The notes beneath the pieces are model-generated. The model was not told the origin of the DNA. It worked only from the letters and a program-made list of their open reading frames with translations, and searched no databases. From positions 2,715,001 through 2,779,000 of the forward strand of contig NZ_CP007033.1 of assembly GCF_000512895.1 (NCBI RefSeq): a stretch of DNA of 64,000 nt, written 5' to 3'. The translations under genes were made by a program, and so were the position numbers. Positions 1-6,644 of the stretch are shown here, piece by piece; positions within the stretch are counted from its first letter, which is position 1; every line of letters begins with the position of its first letter. This DNA comes from Dehalobacter restrictus DSM 9455. GTDB lineage: Bacteria > Bacillota > Desulfitobacteriia > Desulfitobacteriales > Syntrophobotulaceae.

Positions 1-521
1 GCCATGCTGGAAAAATCAGCTTCTTTAAGATTACCCGCAAGGCCTGTACCCTTTGCTTTAAAATAGCTTTCTTTAAGCGTCCAAAGTTTAAAAAAGTATT
101 CTTTTTTCCTGTCCAGGCTAAGCCCCGTTAAGAAAATGTTCTCTTGTTCGGTAAAATGCTGCCTGGCGATCTCTGGGTCAACCGGTCTGATTCGTTCGAG
201 ATCAACACCTACTTCTTGACTGCTTGTCGCACAAAGAACCCATTCTCCGGAATGGGCAACACTGAAATGAAATGCATCCAGGTCTTTGACATAAGGCTTG
301 CCATAATCGTTTACACCAAAAGAAATTTCATCATTTCCTCGAAAATAATTTTCCCTGACGATTTTGCGAATGAGCAGTTCTCCTAGTAAAGATCTTTTTA
401 CATCATCTATGTACTTCAACCTGGCCAAACTGCTTTTTCTTTTTCCCGAGATCAATTGCGTATAGGCATTAATCTCATTTTCGCAGATACATGCTAAATT
501 ACAACCAAATAGGTTAATCAT
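1..521 (-). CDS. Sfp-type 4'-phosphopantetheinyl transferase, C-terminus cut by window edge
   Basis: Transfers the 4'-phosphopantetheine arm of CoA to carrier-protein serines (acyl or peptidyl carrier proteins). Translating the minus strand from the ATG at 521 gives about 173 residues that run off the window without a stop. The hallmark motifs are present: a GVDLERI block (Mg2+-binding Asp and Glu), SVAHSGEW upstream of it, and WTLKESYFKAKGTGL near the window edge, which carries the WxxKES signature of the Sfp/EntD family. Missing sequence is only the last part of the domain. No neighbouring synthase gene is visible, so the target carrier protein is unknown. Family assignment is firm; substrate is not inferred. 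Confidence 0.9.
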   Translation of the reverse strand, partial: MINLFGCNLACICENEINAYTQLISGKRKSSLARLKYIDDVKRSLLGELLIRKIVRENYFRGNDEISFGVNDYGKPYVKDLDAFHFSVAHSGEWVLCATSSQEVGVDLERIRPVDPEIARQHFTEQENIFLTGLSLDRKKEYFFKLWTLKESYFKAKGTGLAGNLKEADFSSM

Positions 522-848
522 GGAACATTAATTCTTTATTTTTCCGGAAATTCCTTTAACAAAATCCATATTAGGTGTAATTTTTAAGTCATATAATTAG
601 GTAGTAAACTTTCTAAAAACCTGTAAATCAAAAAAATAGGACACCCTGAGTCATATTCTAACATTTGAAAATGTGATAAGCAATTTTTTTCGACAATATA
701 AGGCATTTTTTACATCTTCCTTGAATTTGCTGCAGAAGGTCAGAAAGACAGCGTGGCGCTTATGGCCCATGCTGTCTTTCTGTCTATCGAAGAATCGTTG
801 ATTGCCCAACCATCTTAGATTGAATAAGAAAAATGTTATTCAGATCAT
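522..848. other. Intergenic stretch between PPTase and tiny membrane-protein genes
   Basis: No coding region was found on either strand. The AT-rich sequence upstream of the PPTase start must hold its promoter, but no convincing hexamer pair was picked out. The only clear structure is the hairpin at 741-782, listed separately. Confidence 0.5.
741..782. terminator. 16-bp stem hairpin, probable terminator
   Basis: Arms CAGAAAGACAGCGTGG and CCATGCTGTCTTTCTG pair over 16 positions (one G-U) around a 10-nt loop. It lies downstream of the minus-strand YjcZ-like gene ending at 849. There is no long U tract, so it may be a processing or stabilising hairpin rather than a classical terminator. Confidence 0.5.
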
Positions 849-965
849 TTAGAAAACGATCCCCATTGCAATTAAGAGGAGAATGATAACCACTACGATC
901 GCGATGCCGCAGAGGCAACCGCCGCCGCCAAATGTTCCGCCGAAAGTACCTGCTCCAACTGCCAT
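849..965 (-). CDS. YjcZ-like tiny Gly-rich membrane peptide (38 aa)
   Basis: A 38-residue peptide: a Gly-rich N-terminus (AVGAGTFGGTFGGGG), a CLCG turn and a C-terminal membrane helix of Ile/Val/Leu ending MGIVF. This layout matches the YjcZ family of very short sporulation-associated proteins of Bacilli and Clostridia. The start at 965 is set by CAGGAGGTG seven bases upstream; a longer frame upstream has no ribosome site. It sits just downstream of a similar 34-residue peptide, suggesting duplication and joint expression. Molecular function is unknown; a spore-envelope or membrane role is inferred from the family only. Confidence 0.75.
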   Translation of the reverse strand: MAVGAGTFGGTFGGGGCLCGIAIVVVIILLLIAMGIVF

Positions 966-1026
966 GTTTTTCACCTCCTGGTCAAAGAATACTATACCTG
1001 ATAAATGCTGCATGCCAAAAATTGAT

Positions 1027-1131
1027 TTAGAAGATAACGCCCAGAGCAATCAGGATCAGTACTGCAATAGCGATTATGCCAACACCGGCACCCATTCCGC
1101 AGCCGCGGCCATAACCATAAGAACCGTACAT
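1027..1131 (-). CDS. YjcZ-like tiny Gly/Tyr-rich membrane peptide (34 aa)
   Basis: A 34-residue peptide starting MYGSYGYGRGCGMGAG and followed by one hydrophobic helix ending LGVIF. It has the same architecture as the 38-residue peptide at 849-965: a glycine-rich head with cysteine and an Ile/Val/Leu tail ending in I/V-F. A strong GAGGAGGGGG ribosome site precedes the ATG at 1131. The gene is short enough to be missed by most gene callers. It probably belongs to the YjcZ-type spore protein group; function is unknown. Confidence 0.75.
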   Translation of the reverse strand: MYGSYGYGRGCGMGAGVGIIAIAVLILIALGVIF

Positions 1132-1321
1132 ATTTTTTCCCCCTCCTCATATCTTAACTTCATAAGAACTGATTTCGAGATATCTTATTCAGAAGCCAGG
1201 CAAATTGCAACCTTAATTTTCCAATATTTCTATTAATTACTTTATGCATAACAAAAAAGGAAAGACATATGTCTCCCCCTATCTCCCGGGTTCGTGCTAT
1301 TGTAAATCACGTATTGTTGTG

Positions 1322-2746
1322 CTAGGAGAGCAGAATAATAAATTCAGAACCTTCTCCGACTTTGCTTCGGACTGTGATTCTACCATTGTGGCCCAGGATA
1401 ATGATCTTGGCAATCGCGAGTCCCAAGCCATAACCGCCCCGATCCTTCGTTCTGGACTGGTCGGAGCGGTAGAAACGGTCAAAGATGTGCTTCAACTCTT
1501 CATTTGTCATACCTGCACCGGTATCCTTAATACTTATCGCAATGGACTCCCCTTCTTTGCTAAGACGGACCGTAATCTGTCCGCCAGCCGGTGTATATTT
1601 CATCGCATTGTCCATAAAGATCCGACAGGCCTGTTTCATTAGGTTTCGATCGCCAAACATAGAGATTTCCTGATTGAGCTCATTATTGATTTGATGCCCG
1701 GAATCGATGATCTGGGTCTCTTTGATGACTTCCAGGAGCATTTCCGTGAGGCTGAATTCTTCCTTTTGATAGGCGAGCGTACTGTTGTCATGCCTGGCAA
1801 GAAACAGCAGTTTGTCAATCAGCTCCTGCATATTCCCGGCTTCATTTTTGATAGCCGTTATTGATTCCTGAAGAACTTCCTGATCGTTTTTTCCCCAGCG
1901 GTCCAGCATAACTGCATAGCCCTGTATCACGGCAATCGGTGTCCTTAGCTCATGCGAAGCATCGGATACAAACTGTTTCTGCCTATTATATTGGTCCTCT
2001 ATTCTGTTCATCATTTCATTAAAGGTAAGCGCCAGTTCCTTCAGTTCATTTTTTGACCCGCCTACATTCAGCCTTAAATTCAGATTCTGTTCTGAAATTC
2101 CCTTTACCGTCTGGGTCATTTCGCGTATTGGTTCAAAAATTCCTCTCCCTGATAAGGCAATCGCAATCAGAGCCAGGAACAAGGCCGGTAAAGAGACAAA
2201 GAGCATAATCCTGGTGATGAACAGGATATCTGTAATTTCATCCTGAATGTTGGAAAAGATAATCATTCTTCCTGAAGTTCCGGCTGTTTCAAAATCCCTG
2301 TTAACGGATATGTAGATGTTTCCTTGATCCTTGGCCAATCCGAGCCAGTACTCAGAACCATATTCCCTCAAATTCTGGTCCGTAGCCATGAGCGTCTGCT
2401 GGCCCCGTTCAAAGATACGAAGCGGGGTCTGATGCTCCCGAGAGTAGGTTTCCAGTTCGAAATAAATCCTGCTTTCCGTGCTGAGAATCTTCTGGATTTC
2501 CAAATAATCCTGCTTAACCGTTTCCTGGATTCTAAATCCACCATAGACCAAAATGACGATAAGGCCCGCTCCCAACACTGTCCGCAAAAGTATGCCTGTA
2601 TACCTCAAGGAAAGCTTTAAGCGAATTGAATAAGCGATCCTTTTCTGGATAAACGCATAAAGAAGCATAAAAAGATAAACCGGGAAAAAGATCACCTTTA
2701 AGATGTTTTTGAACATGCCCTTATCCGTTTTATTTTTGGTCATCAT
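1322..2746 (-). CDS. Membrane sensor histidine kinase (HAMP/HisKA/HATPase)
   Basis: Sensor half of a two-component system, 474 aa. Hydrophobic segments lie near residues 18-32, 50-71 and 174-199; the loop between the last two (about 100 residues) would be the extracytoplasmic sensor. A HAMP linker follows, then HisKA with the phospho-acceptor in SDASHELRTP (His265), an N-box (DNAMKYTP), G1 (DTGAGM) and G2 (GGYGLGLAIAK). The gene overlaps the end of the regulator gene by 17 bases and has a weak ribosome site, so translation is probably coupled. Overall it resembles ArlS/CssS-type kinases of Firmicutes; the signal sensed cannot be read from sequence. Confidence 0.93.
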   Translation of the reverse strand: MMTKNKTDKGMFKNILKVIFFPVYLFMLLYAFIQKRIAYSIRLKLSLRYTGILLRTVLGAGLIVILVYGGFRIQETVKQDYLEIQKILSTESRIYFELETYSREHQTPLRIFERGQQTLMATDQNLREYGSEYWLGLAKDQGNIYISVNRDFETAGTSGRMIIFSNIQDEITDILFITRIMLFVSLPALFLALIAIALSGRGIFEPIREMTQTVKGISEQNLNLRLNVGGSKNELKELALTFNEMMNRIEDQYNRQKQFVSDASHELRTPIAVIQGYAVMLDRWGKNDQEVLQESITAIKNEAGNMQELIDKLLFLARHDNSTLAYQKEEFSLTEMLLEVIKETQIIDSGHQINNELNQEISMFGDRNLMKQACRIFMDNAMKYTPAGGQITVRLSKEGESIAISIKDTGAGMTNEELKHIFDRFYRSDQSRTKDRGGYGLGLAIAKIIILGHNGRITVRSKVGEGSEFIILLS

Positions 2747-3419
2747 ATTTTAAAAGATACCCGACCCCTCTTACGGTATGAATAAGTACCACATCATATC
2801 TTTGGTCAATTTTATTGCGCAGATACTTAATATAGACATCGGTGACATTGGTGTCTCCATAGTAGTCATATCCCCAGACATGGTCGAGGATTTTTTCGCG
2901 CGACAATACAATGCCTTTATTCTCCATCAAATATTTCAGAAGTTCAAATTCTTTCTTGGAGAGGGATATGTCTATCCCCTGATAGGTAACCCGATATTCA
3001 TCCTTATACAAAATCAACGGCCCGGCTGCGATCACATTATTTTGATCTTCCTTTTTCCCTCTACGCTTCAGGATCACTCTGATCCTGGCAAGCAACTCTT
3101 CAATTGCAAATGACTTGGTCATATAGTCGTCGGCCCCGCTGTCAAGCCCCATTACTTTATCGGAAACATCATCTTTGGCAGTCAGCATGATGATCGGGAT
3201 GTCCGATTCACGCCTTACTCTCCGGCAAATTTCAATACCACTGAGGCCGGGAAGCATAAGGTCCAGAATGATCAAATCTGCCTTTCCCGAGACTGCTTTT
3301 TCATAGCCTTCTCTTCCGTCGTGAGCAAGTTCTACCTCATAACCTTCATGGGCAAGCTCTAGTTCCAGGAACCTGGCTATTTTCACTTCATCTTCAATGA
3401 CCAGAATTCTGGTTTTCAT
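2730..3419 (-). CDS. OmpR-family response regulator
   Basis: Partner of the kinase at 1322-2746; 229 aa. The N-terminal receiver carries the acidic pair in VIEDE, the phospho-acceptor Asp in LIILDLMLPG and the conserved Lys in MTKSF (Ser replaces the more usual Pro). The C-terminal winged helix is of the Trans_reg_C type (SREKILDHVWGYDY, ending HTVRGVGYLL). The ATG at 3419 is preferred over an in-frame start 18 bases upstream because GGAGGAAAGG sits directly before it. The promoter and a palindrome lie immediately upstream, consistent with autoregulation, which is an inference. Confidence 0.93.
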   Translation of the reverse strand: MKTRILVIEDEVKIARFLELELAHEGYEVELAHDGREGYEKAVSGKADLIILDLMLPGLSGIEICRRVRRESDIPIIMLTAKDDVSDKVMGLDSGADDYMTKSFAIEELLARIRVILKRRGKKEDQNNVIAAGPLILYKDEYRVTYQGIDISLSKKEFELLKYLMENKGIVLSREKILDHVWGYDYYGDTNVTDVYIKYLRNKIDQRYDVVLIHTVRGVGYLLKYDDQK

Positions 3420-3458
3420 CCTTTCCTCCGCCCTCAATCAAAGTATTGCGACGACTCC

Positions 3459-3487
3459 ATTATAATCGGAAATGAACCTGTAAACAA
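3459..3487 (-). promoter_or_regulatory. Sigma-A-type promoter of the two-component operon
   Basis: On the minus strand TTGTTT (3487-3482), a 17-base spacer and a perfect TATAAT (3464-3459) lie about 40 bases upstream of the regulator start. Confidence 0.6.
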
Positions 3488-3500
3488 CACAGGTTCATTT
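3470..3500. repeat. 11-bp inverted repeat overlapping promoter (terminator and/or operator)
   Basis: AAATGAACCTG and CAGGTTCATTT are perfect inverted copies 9 bases apart. As RNA it is a terminator-like hairpin for the minus-strand gene ending at 3548. The same sequence covers the -35 and spacer of the promoter reading into the regulator gene, so it could also be an operator. Confidence 0.6.
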
Positions 3501-3547
3501 CTCATCAGCTCCTATCTCATCACTGGCACCCAGTCCATTCATCGGTA

Positions 3548-4114
3548 CTAACCAATCGTGATCTCATTGTAGCCGTCTTCTTTTTTATCTTCATTCTTGG
3601 GGCCGGCTTCGGCCTGCGGACTGTTTTCTTGTTCCGCAGCCGGCTTTTCCCTCATTTTATCAGCCGCGGTTCTCACTTTGCTGCCAATACCGTCGACAAA
3701 CTCGTTGATATTAACATCCTGCCCCTTTTCCTTTCTGATCCTAATCCGGTAGCCCATTACGTACAGCAGGATAAAAGCTGCAACATACAGCCCTATGATC
3801 GGCATTGTGATCAACACCGCCACAATCAGAATAATGATCGGTATATTTAGGATAATGTTCTGATCCTTTTCAATTATAAATCTTGTGACGCAGCCTTTTT
3901 GAATCAATGCCTTCACTTTTTTGCCAAAGCTCTGTTCTTTTGGACAGGTTTTCTGATTGAAACTTGAATTTGATTTATTCCCATGCATTTTTTCAAAGGC
4001 AATGATCGCATCAATCAAATCCCCGTCATACTTTTCTAATAGTTCTTTGGCTTCCTGATAACTGCAGTTGGTCCTTTTTCTCATCTCATCAATTTGTTCC
4101 ATGCTGATACTCAT
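3548..4114 (-). CDS. UBA-like/DUF4342-type membrane-associated protein
   Basis: 188 aa. The N-terminal 45 residues form a UBA/TS-N-like helical domain (MRKRTNCSYQEAKELLEKY, then GDLIDAIIAFEK), the arrangement seen in DUF4342 proteins and elongation factor Ts. A hydrophobic stretch near residues 85-120 forms one or two membrane helices, followed by basic RIRIRKEKG and a charged, disordered tail rich in Glu and Lys. The ATG at 4114 is chosen because GGAG lies nine bases upstream. It is flanked by regulatory genes but has no evident operon partner. Its function is unknown. Confidence 0.7.
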   Translation of the reverse strand: MSISMEQIDEMRKRTNCSYQEAKELLEKYDGDLIDAIIAFEKMHGNKSNSSFNQKTCPKEQSFGKKVKALIQKGCVTRFIIEKDQNIILNIPIIILIVAVLITMPIIGLYVAAFILLYVMGYRIRIRKEKGQDVNINEFVDGIGSKVRTAADKMREKPAAEQENSPQAEAGPKNEDKKEDGYNEITIG

Positions 4115-4323
4115 AATTTTCATCTCCATTTCTAAACTATAGCTCTATTGTAATAACGTCAGATGAGACTGCGCTTAATTCAGGATTAAAACTTGATTAG
4201 AGTTTTGCATACACAGTATTATGGTTATGGTATAAACAAGGCACTTCGCTCATGAATGATCTTCGTTCGGCATTCGTTCAACCATGGACATCAAAATAAG
4301 ACAAAATAGTCTTCGAAATATAG

Positions 4324-4352
4324 TTGACAACGTTTTCCCGGATCAATATAAT
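4324..4352 (+). promoter_or_regulatory. Consensus promoter of the marR-ABC exporter operon
   Basis: Perfect TTGACA (4324-4329) and perfect TATAAT (4347-4352) with a 17-base spacer, 70 bases upstream of the MarR start. Confidence 0.85.
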
Positions 4353-4359
4353 AATTTCC

Positions 4360-4376
4360 ATGCGAAACATTTGCAT
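4360..4376. promoter_or_regulatory. Probable MarR operator
   Basis: ATGCGAAACATTTGCAT is an inverted repeat (6 of 7 positions per half-site) that begins 8 bases after the -10 element, across the expected transcription start. That position suits autorepression by the MarR protein encoded next. Confidence 0.55.
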
Positions 4377-4421
4377 GAGAAATATCAGTATTTTTATACG
4401 GGTTTAAGGAGGCCTGTTTCT

Positions 4422-4853
4422 ATGCAAAATAACCCCAGCGAAGTGGAAATTGTACAACTTTTTTCCGAAATTGGCAGATCTCTGAAGAAGACAATGCGTA
4501 AAAGTTTTGAATGCAACGGTTTAACGATGCCGCAAAGCATGGTGATGAGCACCCTGATAAAACGCGGTGAAATGAAGATATCCGAAATAAGCAGCGAACT
4601 GCATCTTTCCAACAGCACGATCTCAGGTATTATTGACCGTCTGGAAAAGCATGATTTGGTCATTCGGACCAGAAGCGAACAGGACAGACGCATTGTCTAT
4701 GTTAAAGTGAGTCCAAAGTATGTTGACTTTCACCGGGAATTTCATCACCAAGCCGAAAAAGACTTGCAGAAAATACTGAGCAGAGCTACCCCTGAAGATA
4801 TGAGAAAAATATTAGAGGGTTTGACTGCTTTAAAGAAGATCCTGGGTCAATGA
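4422..4853 (+). CDS. MarR-family transcriptional regulator
   Basis: 143 aa winged-helix dimeric repressor. The DNA-binding part reads MKISEISSELHLSNSTISGIIDRLEKHDLVIRT in segments, followed by the wing motif RSEQDRRIVYVKV with the conserved D-R-R. The start at 4422 is fixed by AAGGAGG eight bases upstream; a longer frame runs back through the promoter and operator and is rejected. Two ABC exporter genes follow on the same strand after 63 bases, the standard arrangement for a MarR repressor that senses a toxic compound and derepresses its export pump. The inducing ligand is unknown. Confidence 0.92.
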   Translation: MQNNPSEVEIVQLFSEIGRSLKKTMRKSFECNGLTMPQSMVMSTLIKRGEMKISEISSELHLSNSTISGIIDRLEKHDLVIRTRSEQDRRIVYVKVSPKYVDFHREFHHQAEKDLQKILSRATPEDMRKILEGLTALKKILGQ

Positions 4854-4916
4854 TGTACCTGACCTTCTTAAACAAAAGACACTCTAAACATTATAAGTGA
4901 GAAAGGATTTTGGGTT

Positions 4917-6644
4917 ATGCTGAAATTATACCGTTATTTAAAACCTTTTAGACATCTGGTTTACGGCGTATTCATCCTCATTTTTCTCCAAACGCTCGGT
5001 GATCTGTATCTGCCTACGCTGATGTCAGATATCATCAATGACGGCGTCATGAATGGTGATACGCAGAAGATTTTGCATATAGGAGGAGTCATGCTTCTGG
5101 TCGCCGGAGTAGCCGCTGTATTTTCCATCCTGGCCAGTTTTTTATCCGCCAAGGCTGCCGTAGGGTTAGGAACTGTTTTGCGGAGCAAACTTTTTGGGAG
5201 AATCGAAAGTTTTTCTTTACATGAATTTGATAAAATCGGCACCGCGACGCTCATTACCCGGACGACAAATGACATCAACCAGGTCCAGACGGTTACCATC
5301 ATGATTATGCGCATGATGATCAGCGCCCCGATCATGGCAATCGGCGGAATCATCCTGGCTTACCGGGAAGATAAGGCCCTTACTTGGGTATTTGCTGTCG
5401 CCATACCGGTTTTAGCAATTGTCATTGTGATGATTGCTTCCAAAATGATACCGCTGTTTCGATTGGTCCAGGGAAAAATTGACAGGATCAACCTGGTACT
5501 CAGGGAAAAACTTACCGGCGTCCGGGTCATCCGCGCCTTTAATACGATTGAACATGAAAAAAAGCGTTTTGATGCCGCCAACGTCGATCTCACAGACAAC
5601 TACATTAAAGTAAATAAAATCATGGCATTTATGATGCCGACGATTATGCTGATTATGAACTTAACTTCACTGGCAATTCTTTGGTTTGGAGGCATCCGCA
5701 TCAGTATCGGCGATATGGACCTGGGAGCCCTTTCCGCATTTACGCAGTATGCGATGCAGATCATGATGTCCATGTTGATGCTAGCCATGATGTTCATTAT
5801 GGTTCCCCGGTCTCAGGCTGCAGCTGTCAGAATCAATGAAGTCCTGGAAACCGTACCTGAAATTGAAGATGCCAAGGACCTGAAGGATACTTTCACCGGT
5901 AAAGGCTATGTGGAATTCAAAGATGTCACCTTTAGTTACCACGGCGCAGAAGAACCCGCTATCCGAGATATATCTTTCGCCGCACGGCCTGGTGAATTCA
6001 CAGCGATCATTGGCAGCACCGGTTCAGGGAAATCAACGCTTATCAACCTAATACCAAGGTTTTATGATGTCGACAGCGGCTCCGTCCTGATCGACGGTGT
6101 GGATGTCCGGGATATATCCCAGGAAAACCTTCGTCAAAAAATTGGTTTTGTGCCGCAAAAAGCGGTCCTCTTTTCGGGAACGATTGCCGAGAATATCCAG
6201 TTTGGCGGCAAACAGGCCACTGAAGAAGAAATTCAGCATGCTGCAGAAGTTGCCCAAGCCGCTGAATTCATCACCAAAATGGACGGTGGGTATGACCATG
6301 TCATCGCCCAAGGCGGCACCAATGTTTCCGGTGGTCAGAAACAGCGGTTGGCTATTGCGCGGGCCTTGGTCCGCAAGCCGGAAATCTATATTTTTGACGA
6401 TAGTTTTTCTGCCCTGGATTTTAAAACGGATGCGCGTCTGCGAGCAGCGCTGAAACAGGAGATTGCCGAGGCAACCGTCCTTATTATCGCCCAAAGAGTA
6501 GGCACCGTCATGGACGCGGATCGAATCATTGTCCTGGACAATGGTCAAATCGCAGGCATTGGGACGCATAAGGAACTGTTGAATAGCTGCGAAGTCTATC
6601 GTGAAATTGTCTCATCCCAGCTGTCAGAGGAGGAAATCGCATGA
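4917..6644 (+). CDS. ABC exporter half-transporter, degenerate-site subunit
   Basis: 575 aa: six-helix ABC transmembrane domain then an ATPase domain. Walker A is GSTGSGKST (about residue 366), the signature is VSGGQKQR. The catalytic Glu after Walker B is Asp (IYIFDDSFSALD) and the switch His is Gln (IIAQRVGTV). This makes it the non-catalytic partner of a heterodimeric exporter of the TM287/288, BmrCD or LmrCD kind. The next gene overlaps by four bases (ATGA) and supplies the complementary features. It probably exports drugs or other amphiphiles across the cytoplasmic membrane under MarR control; substrate is not deducible. Confidence 0.93.
   Translation: MLKLYRYLKPFRHLVYGVFILIFLQTLGDLYLPTLMSDIINDGVMNGDTQKILHIGGVMLLVAGVAAVFSILASFLSAKAAVGLGTVLRSKLFGRIESFSLHEFDKIGTATLITRTTNDINQVQTVTIMIMRMMISAPIMAIGGIILAYREDKALTWVFAVAIPVLAIVIVMIASKMIPLFRLVQGKIDRINLVLREKLTGVRVIRAFNTIEHEKKRFDAANVDLTDNYIKVNKIMAFMMPTIMLIMNLTSLAILWFGGIRISIGDMDLGALSAFTQYAMQIMMSMLMLAMMFIMVPRSQAAAVRINEVLETVPEIEDAKDLKDTFTGKGYVEFKDVTFSYHGAEEPAIRDISFAARPGEFTAIIGSTGSGKSTLINLIPRFYDVDSGSVLIDGVDVRDISQENLRQKIGFVPQKAVLFSGTIAENIQFGGKQATEEEIQHAAEVAQAAEFITKMDGGYDHVIAQGGTNVSGGQKQRLAIARALVRKPEIYIFDDSFSALDFKTDARLRAALKQEIAEATVLIIAQRVGTVMDADRIIVLDNGQIAGIGTHKELLNSCEVYREIVSSQLSEEEIA

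Noticed and set aside
883-1236. 117-residue open frame on the plus strand over the two tiny peptide genes
   Set aside because: It runs antisense to two frames with good ribosome sites, has none of its own and reads as low-complexity Pro/Ala sequence.
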